64,000 bases of DNA from Paraburkholderia flagellata (GCF_021390645.1 NZ_JAJEJT010000003.1:1054001-1118000); one strand, 5' to 3'; shown: positions 26,429 through 35,534, counted from the stretch's first letter. Notes: generated by a model from the sequence alone, not told the origin. Program-made: numbers and translations.

Positions 26429-28413
26429 CCACGCCATTCGAGACGCCGACGAGTCATCGCGAACGCGGCATCGCGCACGAAGAGCAAGCCACGCACGCGC
26501 ATGGCCACACTCACGGCCACGCGCACGGAGGGTATGGAGGGCAATCCGTCGCCTCGCTCGTCATGTCGGACGCCGAGCGCCGCGCCATCACGCGCCATAC
26601 GCTGCTGGCGCTTATCGCGGGCGCGCTGTTGCTGCTCTCGCTCGCATGGCCGCATCTGGCCCCCGGCAATGTCACGCTTGCGCAAGTGATGGCTGCGGCG
26701 GCTTCGATCGTGGTCGCCCCGCCCGTGTTCGCGGGCGCGTGGCGCAGCCTCAAGACGCCGAGCCTGCATGGCGTGACCGACCGCCTCATCGCGCTCGCCA
26801 TGCTGGGCGCGTGGGCCGTGGGCGACATGACGACGGCCGCACTTTTGCCGATCGTGATGACCTTCGGCCACGCGCTCGAAGAGCGCAGCGTGCTCGGCTC
26901 ACAGGAGGCGATACGGGCGCTCGGCCGTCTCACTGCCGGCGATGTGCGGCGCGTGAACGCGGCGGGCGCTATCGAGACCGTGCCTTATGACGCCTTGCGC
27001 CCGGGCGACATCGTCGACGTGCTGCCCGGCTCGCGTGTTCCCGCGGACGGCATCGTGCGGCACGGGCGCTCAGCCATCGACAACGGCCCGATCACGGGCG
27101 AATCGCTGCCGCATGACGCGAGCGAGGGCGCGCGCGTATTCGGCGGCGCGATGAATCTGGACGGCCCGTTGCGCGTGGAGATCACGCACGTCGGCGAGGC
27201 CTCGACGCTGGGCAAGGTCGTCGAGTTGATGCAGCGCGCCGAGGCCGCGAAGCCGCCCATCACGCAGGCGCTCGAACGCTATATGGACGCCTACCTCGCG
27301 CTCGTGCTGCTGATCGCGGCGATCGTGTGGTTCGTGAGCGCGAACGCCTCCGCCATGCTGGCGGTGATCGTCGCCGCGTGCCCATGCGCGCTCGTGCTGG
27401 CGGCGCCTTCCACGGCCATCGCAGGGATTGCGGCGGGCGCGCGGCGCGGGATCTTGTTCAGGAATGCTGCATTTATCGACGCGCTCGCCGAGATCGATAC
27501 GCTCGTGATCGACAAGACCGGCACGCTCACGCACGGCGAGTTGCGTGTGACGACGGTGGCGCTTGAGTCGGGGGTGGACGAAGCCAGCGCGCTGGCGCTG
27601 GCCGCGCAGCTTGCCCAGGTCAGCGCGCATCCTGTATGTCGCGCGCTCTTGCGCTACGGCGCGCCGGGAACGGCGCAAACCGGGCCGCTCCCGCACGCGC
27701 GCGAACTGCGCGGACTCGGTGTGCTCGCAACGATGCCCGAGGGCGAGGCCGTCCTGGGCCGCCATGATCTGCTCGAACAATACGTGAGCGTGTTGCCGCC
27801 CACGCCCGCGGAGCTGGACGGCCCATGCGTCGGCCTCGCGCTGAATGGCCGACTGCTCGCATGGTTCGGATTTGCCGATACGGTGCGCCCGGAAGCTCGC
27901 GAGGCGTTGGACGGGCTGCGCACGCTCGGCATCGAGCGCGCGACGCTGCTCACTGGCGACCGCGAGCGCGTGGCGCGCCGCGTGGCCGCCGAGGTGGGTA
28001 TCGAGACCGTGGTGGCGCATGCGTTGCCGCACGACAAGCTCGACTACGTGCTGGGCGAGATCGGCGCGGGACATCGCCCGATGGTGGTCGGCGACGGCCT
28101 GAACGATGTGCTCGCCATCAAGGCTGGCGCGACGAGCGTGGCGATGGGCGAGCGCGGTATCGATATCGCCGTGGCCGCAGCCGATATCGTGCTGCTCGCC
28201 GACGACCTGCGCCGCGTGCCGGACAGCGTGCGCCTCGGGCGGCGCTGCCGGCGCATCGCGACGGCCAACGCGGCAATCGGCCTCGCGTGGACGGTTGCCG
28301 TCATCACGCTGGCGGCGCTAGGCGCGTTGAGCGCCGTGGCGAGCGCGGTACTGCACAACGTGGGTACGTTCGTGGTGATCGCCAATGCGGGGCGCTTGTT
28401 GCGCGACGAGTGA
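26425..28413 (+). CDS. Heavy-metal P1B-type ATPase with His-rich N-terminus
   Basis: A 662-residue metal-translocating ATPase. The N-terminus has no HMA (CxxC) domain; in its place is a His cluster, HAHGHTHGHAHGG (24-36). The P-type motifs are complete: TGES (224-227), membrane CPC (319-321) with SAHP later, DKTGTLT (phosphorylated D363) and GDGLND (556-561); the end LHNVGT is like ZntA/CadA. A His-rich tail with CPC suggests Zn, Cd, Co or Ni rather than certainty about one metal. It is the last gene of the SPFH operon. Confidence 0.93.
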   Translation: MTTPFETPTSHRERGIAHEEQATHAHGHTHGHAHGGYGGQSVASLVMSDAERRAITRHTLLALIAGALLLLSLAWPHLAPGNVTLAQVMAAAASIVVAPPVFAGAWRSLKTPSLHGVTDRLIALAMLGAWAVGDMTTAALLPIVMTFGHALEERSVLGSQEAIRALGRLTAGDVRRVNAAGAIETVPYDALRPGDIVDVLPGSRVPADGIVRHGRSAIDNGPITGESLPHDASEGARVFGGAMNLDGPLRVEITHVGEASTLGKVVELMQRAEAAKPPITQALERYMDAYLALVLLIAAIVWFVSANASAMLAVIVAACPCALVLAAPSTAIAGIAAGARRGILFRNAAFIDALAEIDTLVIDKTGTLTHGELRVTTVALESGVDEASALALAAQLAQVSAHPVCRALLRYGAPGTAQTGPLPHARELRGLGVLATMPEGEAVLGRHDLLEQYVSVLPPTPAELDGPCVGLALNGRLLAWFGFADTVRPEAREALDGLRTLGIERATLLTGDRERVARRVAAEVGIETVVAHALPHDKLDYVLGEIGAGHRPMVVGDGLNDVLAIKAGATSVAMGERGIDIAVAAADIVLLADDLRRVPDSVRLGRRCRRIATANAAIGLAWTVAVITLAALGALSAVASAVLHNVGTFVVIANAGRLLRDE

Positions 28414-28471
28414 CAAATGACGGTAGCGGTCGCTGCGTAGCTGCAATCTCCGTTCACGACGCAAATCAGAC

Positions 28472-29443
28472 TCAGTGCGACGCAACGTACGTCGCATCGG
28501 CGAACGGCGCCGGAATGGCAAAGCTTGCGCGCATGCGCTTCGCTTCCGCCGCCGGCGTCAAACCAAAAAGCCGCTTGAACTCCCTGCTGAACTGCGACGG
28601 GCTCGTGTAGCCCACAGCGTGGCCCGCGGCCTCAGCAGTCAGGTCCTGGCGGACCATCAACAGGCGAGCCTGATGCAAGCGCGTAGATTTCACGTACTGC
28701 ATGGGCGAGACCTGGGTGATCGACTTGAAGTGGCTGTGAAAACTCGGCACGCTCATGCCGGCTTCCTCGGCCAGTTGCATGACGTCCAGCACACGCGCAT
28801 AGCCGGCATGGATGAGGCGCAAGGATTTGCCGATACGCCCGAACTGACCTTTCATCGCCAAAGCCTCGCGCATGGAGCTTCCCTGCGCGCCGGTGAGCAC
28901 GCGGAAATACAGTTCGCGCAACAAGCCCTGGCCCAACACAGCGGCTTCGAGAGGCCGATGCATCGCCTCGAGCAAGCGCAACACGGACATCTGCATCGTG
29001 TCGTCCATCGGCGTCGACATCATGCTCTGCGGCGCTTGCACGTGTTCATTTGCGTCTTCGCGATCGATCTGTGCCGCCAGTTCGGCAGCGAGGGCGAAAT
29101 CGAGGTGGAGGTACAGCGCAAGCAGCGGGCGCTCCACAGTTGCTTCGGTCTCCATACTGAACGGAACGGGCACCGAGACAGCGAGATAATGATGCTCGTC
29201 GTAAAGATAGAGCTGGTCGCCGAAATAGCCTCGCTTGCGACCCTGGCAAACGATCACGATGCCGGGGTCGTAGAGCACTGGCGTGCGTGAGAGCGGCCGG
29301 TTCGAGCGCAGAATGCGCACACTCGGCAGCGCCGTGAGGTTGTAGCCCTCCTCAGGCGCCAGCGCGTGAAGCAGCGCGATCATGCGCTTCCGGCTTCGTG
29401 GCGAGAGCCCCGAATGGGTGGCGGAGTCTCGCTTCGCGTTCAT
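28472..29443 (-). CDS. AraC family regulator with AraC_N cupin domain
   Basis: About 323 residues. The N-terminal part (about 20-180) matches the AraC-type cupin effector domain seen beside oxidoreductases (YDPGIVIVCQGRKRGYFGD). The C-terminal double helix-turn-helix (about 215-310) includes AEEAGMSVPSFHSHFK and AVGYTSPSQFSREFKRLFG. I chose the ATG at 29443; a TTG 12 bases upstream is possible. It is divergent from an SDR dehydrogenase, and regulators of this subfamily typically activate such a neighbour. Confidence 0.9.
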   Translation of the reverse strand: MNAKRDSATHSGLSPRSRKRMIALLHALAPEEGYNLTALPSVRILRSNRPLSRTPVLYDPGIVIVCQGRKRGYFGDQLYLYDEHHYLAVSVPVPFSMETEATVERPLLALYLHLDFALAAELAAQIDREDANEHVQAPQSMMSTPMDDTMQMSVLRLLEAMHRPLEAAVLGQGLLRELYFRVLTGAQGSSMREALAMKGQFGRIGKSLRLIHAGYARVLDVMQLAEEAGMSVPSFHSHFKSITQVSPMQYVKSTRLHQARLLMVRQDLTAEAAGHAVGYTSPSQFSREFKRLFGLTPAAEAKRMRASFAIPAPFADATYVASH

Positions 29444-29537
29444 AGTTTTAGGCAAGAAAATTACCGGAATCTGGCTTATTCAGCCACGACATTCAGGCTA
29501 GTATGCACTCTGCAACCACCATTTGGGAGAACCTTCA

Positions 29538-30371
29538 ATGGCATCCACCAGGATTTTGCTCATTACGGGCGTCAGCAGCGGCTTCGGCCGCGCGCTGGCA
29601 CAAGAGGCGCTGGCGGCGGGTCACACAGTCGTCGGTACGGTGAGGAGCGAGCAGGCGAAGCGCGATTTCGAATCGCTGTCGGCGCCTCGCTCATTGGCGC
29701 GCGTGCTCGATGTGACGGACTTCGACGCCATCGATGGCGTCGTGGCGGAAATCGAGGCGAGCGTCGGCCCCGTGGACGTTCTGGTCAACAACGCCGGATA
29801 CGGCCACGAAGGCATCATGGAGGAGTCGCCGTTGTCGGAGATGCGCAGGCAGTTCGATGTGAATGTGTTCGGCGCGGTTGCCATGATGAAAGCGGTTCTG
29901 CCTTTCATGCGCGAGCGCGGGCGCGGCCACGTTCTGAACATCACATCGATGGGCGGGCATATCACCATGCCAGGCATTAGCTACTACTGTGGAAGCAAAT
30001 TCGCGCTGGAGGGGATTTCCGAAGCGCTCGGCAAAGAGGTCGAGTCACTCGGTATTGCGGTGACTGCCGTGGCTCCTGGCTCGTTTCGCACCGACTGGGC
30101 CGGACGCTCGATGAGGCGAACGCCGCGTTCGATCGCGGCTTACGACGCGATCTTCGACCCCGTCCGCCGCGCGCGCGAGGAAAAGAGCGGCAAGCAACTG
30201 GGCGATCCACAGAAAGCAGCGCGCGCGATGCTTGCCGTCATCGAAGCGGACCACCCGCCCAGGCATCTTTTGCTCGGCAGCGACGCCCTGGGGCTCGTGA
30301 GATCCAAACTGGTGGCGCTGGAAGACGAAATCCGCGCCTGGGAGAGCGTGACGGTTTCGACCGACAGTTAG
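29538..30371 (+). CDS. Short-chain dehydrogenase/reductase
   Basis: A 277-residue classical SDR. It has the NAD(P)-binding TGVSSGFG (about 9-16), the NNAG motif, a catalytic Ser in NITSMGGH, and YCGSK as the catalytic YxxxK. GGGAGA precedes the ATG at 29538. It reduces or oxidises an alcohol/carbonyl pair; the substrate is unknown. It is divergent from the AraC regulator across a 94-base gap, which probably contains the shared promoter. Confidence 0.93.
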   Translation: MASTRILLITGVSSGFGRALAQEALAAGHTVVGTVRSEQAKRDFESLSAPRSLARVLDVTDFDAIDGVVAEIEASVGPVDVLVNNAGYGHEGIMEESPLSEMRRQFDVNVFGAVAMMKAVLPFMRERGRGHVLNITSMGGHITMPGISYYCGSKFALEGISEALGKEVESLGIAVTAVAPGSFRTDWAGRSMRRTPRSIAAYDAIFDPVRRAREEKSGKQLGDPQKAARAMLAVIEADHPPRHLLLGSDALGLVRSKLVALEDEIRAWESVTVSTDS

Positions 30372-30381
30372 AGGTTGAAGG

Positions 30382-30410
30382 GCGGGCCCGCCCGCAAGAG
30401 TCGGGCCCGC
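30382..30410. terminator. Hairpin between convergent SDR and LivK genes
   Basis: GCGGGCCCG and CGGGCCCGC are perfect 9-bp arms around an 11-base loop. No T tract follows on either strand, so termination is plausible, not certain. Confidence 0.45.
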
Positions 30411-30418
30411 GTGAACGA

Positions 30419-31567
30419 TCAGAGGCCGCTTACCGTCTTGACCGTCACCCACTGGCCGTTCTTCACCTGATACACAGTGGACGAACCGTTCTTGAGCGAG
30501 CCATTCGCGTTGAACTCGGTATGGCCGGTAATGCCGTCGAAATTGATGCTTTGCAGCTTCGCGCGATAGTCGTCCGGCTTCGTCGAATTGGCGGCCTGCA
30601 TCGCCTTGATGGCGGCCCACGCCGCGTCGTAGCCGAACGGCGCGTACGAAAGCACGTCCACGCCATACTTCTGCTTGAAGCGGTCGGCGAATTTCGCGCC
30701 GACCGGCGTGCTGTCGAGCGGCCGGCCGTATTCCCACGCCATGGCGCCTTCGGACACGTCGCCCGCGAGCTTGACGAAGTCCACATCCTTCACGCCGCCG
30801 CCGCCCACGTACTGCGCCTTGATGCCAAGCTGGGCCATCTGCTTCATGATGCCGGCCGCCTGCGGATTGAGGGCGCCCACGAAAATCAGATCCGGGTTCT
30901 TGCTCTTGATGTTCGTGAGCTGCGTCTTGAAGTCCGTCGCCTGGTTCGTCGTGTACTCGCGGTCGATGATGTCGCCGCCGTGCGCTTTCACGGCCTTCAC
31001 GAATTCGTCCGCTTCGCCCTGGCCGAAGGCCGTGCGGTCGTCGATCACGGCGATGCGCTTGGCCTTCGTCGTCGTGACCGCATAGGCGCCCGCGGTGCCG
31101 GCGTTTTGCGCGTCGCTCGAGATCACCATGAAGATGTTCTTGAAGCCGCGGCCGCTGATGATCGGGTTCGTGGCGGCCGGATCGATGACGGGCAGGCCCG
31201 CCTTTTCGTACAACTCGGAAGCGGGAATGGTCGTGCCCGAGTTGAAGTGGCCGACGACGACTGAAACGCCTTCGTCCACGAGTTTTTGCGCAACTTGCAC
31301 GCCCACGCGCGGGTCGGCCTGATCGTCTTCGGCGACGAGTTCGAACGAGACGGGCTGGCCGTTGATTTTGACGCCTTGTGCCTTGGCGTCGTCGAGGGCC
31401 ATTTTCACGCCGTTTTCCAGGTCTTTGCCGTAATTGGCGTTCGGTCCGGTGAGCGGTGCGGCAAAGCCGATTTTAACGACGGTATCCGCGCGCGAGGCGA
31501 GCGGTGCAACAGCGAGAAGTGCTCCAACGGCAACTGCGATAGGGGTAAGAGTCTTCGCAAAACGCAT
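30419..31567 (-). CDS. Branched-chain amino acid ABC transporter substrate-binding protein (LivK-type)
   Basis: A 382-residue periplasmic binding protein. The Sec signal peptide is about residues 1-26, ending ASRA before DTVVKIGFAAPLTGPNANYG, the family hallmark. Two lobes follow with the LivK-like segments LVAEDDQADPRVGVQVAQKLVDEGV and VVGHFNSGTTIPASELYEKAG. AAAGGA precedes the ATG at 31567; longer upstream readings lack a signal peptide. No permease or ATPase genes are beside it, so it is an orphan that must use a transporter encoded elsewhere. It probably binds Leu/Ile/Val or a related ligand. Confidence 0.94.
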   Translation of the reverse strand: MRFAKTLTPIAVAVGALLAVAPLASRADTVVKIGFAAPLTGPNANYGKDLENGVKMALDDAKAQGVKINGQPVSFELVAEDDQADPRVGVQVAQKLVDEGVSVVVGHFNSGTTIPASELYEKAGLPVIDPAATNPIISGRGFKNIFMVISSDAQNAGTAGAYAVTTTKAKRIAVIDDRTAFGQGEADEFVKAVKAHGGDIIDREYTTNQATDFKTQLTNIKSKNPDLIFVGALNPQAAGIMKQMAQLGIKAQYVGGGGVKDVDFVKLAGDVSEGAMAWEYGRPLDSTPVGAKFADRFKQKYGVDVLSYAPFGYDAAWAAIKAMQAANSTKPDDYRAKLQSINFDGITGHTEFNANGSLKNGSSTVYQVKNGQWVTVKTVSGL

Positions 31568-31966
31568 GTTGTTTCCTTTGTCGGCAAGCATGGGTTGACT
31601 GCTGTGGCGTGCATACCAGCCGGGCTTCCGCGCTTTTTCCGCGTTGCGTGGTCGGGGCGGCGGCCGGTTCACGACTCTCTTGTTCGCGTCGACTGCGTGT
31701 TGGGCTCCTCCAGATAGGCGTGGTATCGATCGAACGCTCCGCATGAAATGCGCCGGAGCGATGCGCTGAAAGCGACTATAGGAAGCCAATATCGCTTCGT
31801 CTTGACCATTCGCGACGGTTTCCATGCGCATTTCTGCACAGCCGGCCAAATCGGGGCAATCAGGACAAGTACGCCTGCCGGCGCGAAATAAGACGTAATA
31901 GAAATGTAATCGTCATGCGCGCCTGGTCCGGTAGAGTCCCGCCATCACGCGCAATGCAGCACAACA
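31568..31966. other. Divergent intergenic region
   Basis: A 399-base gap between the divergent livK-like and dioxygenase genes. No gene or strong repeat is seen. It must hold both promoters, but I could not fix their positions. Confidence 0.5.
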
Positions 31967-32806
31967 ATGACATCACGCCTGTCACGACGAGAATTCATCA
32001 AACTGACGATCGCACTCGGCACGACCGTTGCGACGCTCGAAACGAGCGCCACCGCCTTCGCGAGCGCCCCACCTTGCCGGCTCACGCCCGAGCAGGAAGT
32101 CGGCCCCTATTGGATCGACGGAGATCTTGTGCGCAAAGACGTCCGTGAGGGCAGGCCGGGCGTGCCGTTGACGCTCGACATCGTGCTCACCGATGCAAGA
32201 ACGTGCGCGCCGCTCGTGGGCGCCGCGGTCGACATCTGGCAATGCGACGCGACGGGCGCTTACTCGGGCTATACGAAGATGGCGCTCCCGCCTCCGCCCG
32301 ATTTCGATCCGAAGGCACCTGGCCGCCCGCCCGCGGGCTGGCACGCCGGTGGACCACCCACGCCGCGGCCCACTGACCACCAGACGTTTCTGCGCGGCAT
32401 TCAGCACACCGATCACGCGGGCATCGTCACGTTCGAGACCATCGTGCCGGGCAATTATCCGGGGCGCACCAACCACATTCATTTCAAGGTTCGCACGGCA
32501 AGCGCGCTGCAGCCGCAGCGTACTCAGGCTTCGCATGTTTCGCACGTCGGCCAGGTGTTCTTTCCCGAGCCGTTGATGGTGACGTTGATGCAACTCGATC
32601 CGTATCGCGAGCATGCGATCCAGCGCACCACGCAGAGCGAAGACCCGGTTTTCGTCGATCAGTCCGGCGCGACGATGATCGCAAGCGCGAGCCCGTTCGC
32701 CGCTGAGGGGCGCGTAAATGGGTTGCGAGCACGCGTGAGCGCGGTCGTCGATCCCGATGCGCAGCCTAAGCCGGTCGAACCGTTCCCCGGGCCTGCGCCG
32801 CGCTGA
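31967..32806 (+). CDS. Tat-exported intradiol ring-cleavage dioxygenase family protein
   Basis: A 279-residue protein with a twin-arginine signal SRREFIKLT (6-14) followed by a hydrophobic stretch, so it should be exported folded. The dioxygenase core has candidate iron ligands Y99, Y164, H170 and H172 in WQCDATGAYSGY and PGNYPGRTNHIHFKV, as in protocatechuate/catechol intradiol dioxygenases. Exported members of this family are poorly characterised; the true substrate is not evident and no catechol-pathway genes adjoin. A Pro-rich C-terminal end follows the domain. Confidence 0.88.
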   Translation: MTSRLSRREFIKLTIALGTTVATLETSATAFASAPPCRLTPEQEVGPYWIDGDLVRKDVREGRPGVPLTLDIVLTDARTCAPLVGAAVDIWQCDATGAYSGYTKMALPPPPDFDPKAPGRPPAGWHAGGPPTPRPTDHQTFLRGIQHTDHAGIVTFETIVPGNYPGRTNHIHFKVRTASALQPQRTQASHVSHVGQVFFPEPLMVTLMQLDPYREHAIQRTTQSEDPVFVDQSGATMIASASPFAAEGRVNGLRARVSAVVDPDAQPKPVEPFPGPAPR

Positions 32807-32807
32807 T

Positions 32808-34010
32808 TCATCCTGCAACCACGGTTTCGAATTCCATGCGATACCGTCGTGCGAGCGCGGATGCGGTTTCGCGCAATGTTTCGCAATCGGTCGCCAGTGC
32901 ATTGGCAACCGCATCGGCAAGATTGCCCAGATGAACGACGCCGGCGAGACCCGCTGCTTCCCATGTCCGCACATAAGCCGCATGCTTGCTACTCGCTGAA
33001 GAATGATCAGGATGACTGATATTGATGCGGGGAAGCGCATAAGCCATCGCAACGATACGACCGTGCAGGCTGCTGCCGCAATAAATCCGGCTGCCAGCGA
33101 TCAATGCACAAATGTCCCAGAGGTTCAGCGAATCGAACACGCGAACGCGGGCCGCGCGCAGTCGAAGCGCGAGCCGCTCATACACTTCCAGGTCGTCGTG
33201 CCAGGGGGCGGCGCCCGCGCGAAACAGCACGATACCCAGGCCGTGCGCCTGCGTCACGCGTTCGAGTTGAGTGGCTAGCGCATCGAGCGTCGCATCGTCG
33301 CCGAAGTCGGCGCTGAATTGCGCAACTGCATAACCGTCGGGGAACGCTTGCCGGACTTCGCACAGTGCGAGGTTTGCGGCGTGCCGGCGTATCGTCGTAC
33401 CGAACAAGACAGCCGTCATCGTGGCGGGGTCCGGTATCAGGCGGGATTCGATGCCCCGTTGCGCGAGCAGCGCCTGGGTTTGACTGTCGCGCACGCTCAC
33501 CGTGTCCGCGGATTGCAGCGCGGCGAGCACGTCGGCGCCCAACTGCGCGTCGCGTGCGTCGAGATCGACGCCTCCTGCTGCGTTGAACGAGAGATGCTTC
33601 ACGCGCACGCCGGGCAACGCGGACTTCGAAAGCGCATACGGCGCGAGCGACGCCACGCCAACATGCTCTTGCGCCCACACGCGCCCGTTGCGCAGCCATT
33701 CACCCTCCGCGGCAATGAGCGCCGGCACGCGTTGCGGCGGCGCGAGCATCACAGCGGCTTCCCATGCATTGCAGGTCAACAACTCGCCGCCTGCGTGAAT
33801 CACGTTCACGGCGCGGCCGCGCGCAAATGCGACGATATGCGAGAGCGCGACGGTGCACGGCCCGCCATCGCCATGCGAATCTCGCGCGGCGAGCCCGGCG
33901 AACAGCCGTTCGCGGCGAGGCAGCATGCGTGCCACCACCTGCGCGATCAGCAGATCGCCGAAGTTGTGCCGGTCGAACGCGCCGAAGATCACCGTGGGCG
34001 TGGCAGCCAT
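32808..34010 (-). CDS. Polysaccharide pyruvyl transferase family protein
   Basis: About 400 residues with the pyruvyl-transferase pattern: FGAFDRHNFGDLLIAQV at the N-terminus, SVRDSQTQALLAQRGI in the middle and a C-terminal YCGSSLHGRIVAMAYALPRI. Such enzymes transfer pyruvate from PEP to sugars in exopolysaccharide or cell-wall glycans. I chose the ATG at 34010 (MAATPTVIFG); a TTG at 34049 would add 13 residues. It stands alone, not in a polysaccharide cluster, so the acceptor is unknown. Confidence 0.85.
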   Translation of the reverse strand: MAATPTVIFGAFDRHNFGDLLIAQVVARMLPRRERLFAGLAARDSHGDGGPCTVALSHIVAFARGRAVNVIHAGGELLTCNAWEAAVMLAPPQRVPALIAAEGEWLRNGRVWAQEHVGVASLAPYALSKSALPGVRVKHLSFNAAGGVDLDARDAQLGADVLAALQSADTVSVRDSQTQALLAQRGIESRLIPDPATMTAVLFGTTIRRHAANLALCEVRQAFPDGYAVAQFSADFGDDATLDALATQLERVTQAHGLGIVLFRAGAAPWHDDLEVYERLALRLRAARVRVFDSLNLWDICALIAGSRIYCGSSLHGRIVAMAYALPRINISHPDHSSASSKHAAYVRTWEAAGLAGVVHLGNLADAVANALATDCETLRETASALARRYRMEFETVVAG

Positions 34011-34177
34011 GTGGGCCTCAGTTCGTGCTTCTGTTCGATAATCTTTCAATCTTTACGGCGCCGCAGCACACAGCGAGGCCAAGGCAGGCCGCAAAGTGTC
34101 GCGCACCATACTGACATAAGGAAACCTTAAGCAATTCTCGATGAAACTGTCGGCCTTGCCGACGTGTTTCCCATCGT

Positions 34178-34603
34178 ATGAGAACGGTCTACTCCGAACT
34201 GAAGAGCGCGCGCCTGCGCCCGACGTCCAGCCGCGTGGCCGTGCTGAAGGTATTTCATGATGCGCCGCACGAGCATCTGACCGCCGACCAGGTCTTTCGC
34301 CGCATTGCAAAAGACGTGGAGCAATGCAGCCTCGCGAGCGTGTATCGCGCGCTTGCCCAACTGATGGAATCGTCCCTGCTCGACAGCACATGGGTTGGCG
34401 AAACGCGCGTGGTGTACGAGCTTGGGCGTGGCGCCCCGCACGCGCATCTCGTGTGCGAGAGCTGCAAGACTGTGGTCGATATCGACGAGCCCATGCTGCA
34501 GGAGCAGCACGCCTCCATTGCGGCGGCGAGGCACTTTCGCTATACGCATTCGAGTCTCGTTGTTTTCGGCCTCTGCGCGCAATGTGCCGCGGCTTCAACG
34601 TGA
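34178..34603 (+). CDS. Fur family transcriptional regulator
   Basis: A 141-residue Fur-like repressor. The winged helix covers about 1-80 (LRPTSSRVAVLKVF, HLTADQVFRRIAKD, SLASVYRALAQL). The dimerisation/metal domain has HAHLVCESC (about 88-96) and a C-terminal CAQC, giving the two CxxC pairs of a structural zinc site. It could be Fur, Zur or PerR type; sequence reading alone does not decide. It is convergent with a dehydrogenase remnant. A SPFH/metal-ATPase operon and a siderophore receptor are on the same replicon, but no link is shown. Confidence 0.9.
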   Translation: MRTVYSELKSARLRPTSSRVAVLKVFHDAPHEHLTADQVFRRIAKDVEQCSLASVYRALAQLMESSLLDSTWVGETRVVYELGRGAPHAHLVCESCKTVVDIDEPMLQEQHASIAAARHFRYTHSSLVVFGLCAQCAAAST

Positions 34604-34629
34604 GCTGATTCGCGCCATCGGCGCAAGGT

Positions 34630-34896
34630 TCAGAGCCTGACGGCGAACTTTCCGAACTGCTCGTTCGATTCCAGATAGCGGTGCGCCTCGACGATCTGCT
34701 CGAAGGAGAAAGTCCTGGCCATTACGGGCCGCAGTGCGTCCGCTTCCACGCCTTCCAGAATGAAAGCTTTGGCGCGCGCCAACCAATCAGGATTGCCAAT
34801 TACATCATGTACAAGATGCGCGGGCGACACCGCTGCTTGCACGATGCCGCGCGCCGCCTGCTCGAACATCATCACGTCGAACGCGAGCGGCAGCAC
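34630..34896 (-). pseudogene. C-terminal remnant of a zinc-type alcohol dehydrogenase/quinone reductase
   Basis: About 88 residues ending FSFEQIVEAHRYLESNEQFGKFAVRL, which is the typical C-terminus of MDR-superfamily quinone reductases (full length about 320-330). No catalytic or Rossmann N-terminal part is found upstream in any frame before the PRC-barrel gene starts, so this is a 5'-truncated remnant. The frame stays open a little further upstream but with unrelated basic residues. Probably not expressed as a working enzyme. Confidence 0.7.
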
Positions 34897-35069
34897 GCGG
34901 TAGCCTGCCGCTCGATTTTACTGCGCCGTTTGCGCGTGCTTTGCGCCCGCGCGAGCAGCTTGAGCGCAGCGCCGCGCCATACCGGCTACCATGACATTCC
35001 GCCTGCAGGCTCGCAGTGACTCGCAACGACCTGCGCGGCGAAATAACCGGAATACAGGAGCGTAACAAA

Positions 35070-35507
35070 ATGCTTTTCCGCAAGACGATGTTGGCCGTAG
35101 CCGTATTCGGCGCCGTGGTGGCCAGTGCCAGCGCGAATGCCCAGATCGCGGGCGCGCAGCCCTTGAGCGTTTCGGTCGAGCAGTCGCAGGCGCTGCTCGA
35201 AGGCTGGAGCGTGAAGAAGAGCGTGCTCGGCAAGCCCGTCTATAACGACGACAACGTGAAAATCGGCACCGTGCGCGATCTGATCGTTGCGCCGGACGGG
35301 TCGGTATCCGCTGCCATCGTTTCGGCGGGCGGCTTCCTCGGCGTCGGGTCGCACGACGTGGCCGTGCCCATCGCATCGCTCGACGTGCGCGAGGGCAATC
35401 TCTATCTGGCTGGCGCAACCAAGGAAGCGCTGAAGGCCACGCCCGCGTTCCAGTACGCGAAGATCGAATCGCCGCCGAAGCCGAAGAAGGTCGAGAAGCA
35501 GCAGTAA
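35070..35507 (+). CDS. Exported PRC-barrel domain protein
   Basis: A 145-residue protein with a Sec signal peptide (MLFRKTMLAVAVFGAVVASASANAQ, cut near residue 24) followed by a single PRC-barrel-like domain: GKPVYNDDNVKIGTVRDLIVAPDG and AAIVSAGGFLGVGSHDVAVPI. AGGAG precedes the ATG at 35070. Basic residues crowd the C-terminus (PPKPKKVEKQQ). Such periplasmic PRC proteins are widespread in Burkholderiaceae and their function is unknown. It is monocistronic, closed by a strong hairpin. Confidence 0.88.
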   Translation: MLFRKTMLAVAVFGAVVASASANAQIAGAQPLSVSVEQSQALLEGWSVKKSVLGKPVYNDDNVKIGTVRDLIVAPDGSVSAAIVSAGGFLGVGSHDVAVPIASLDVREGNLYLAGATKEALKATPAFQYAKIESPPKPKKVEKQQ

Positions 35508-35534
35508 GCCACAGTAAGCTTCAGCGGCTGTACA

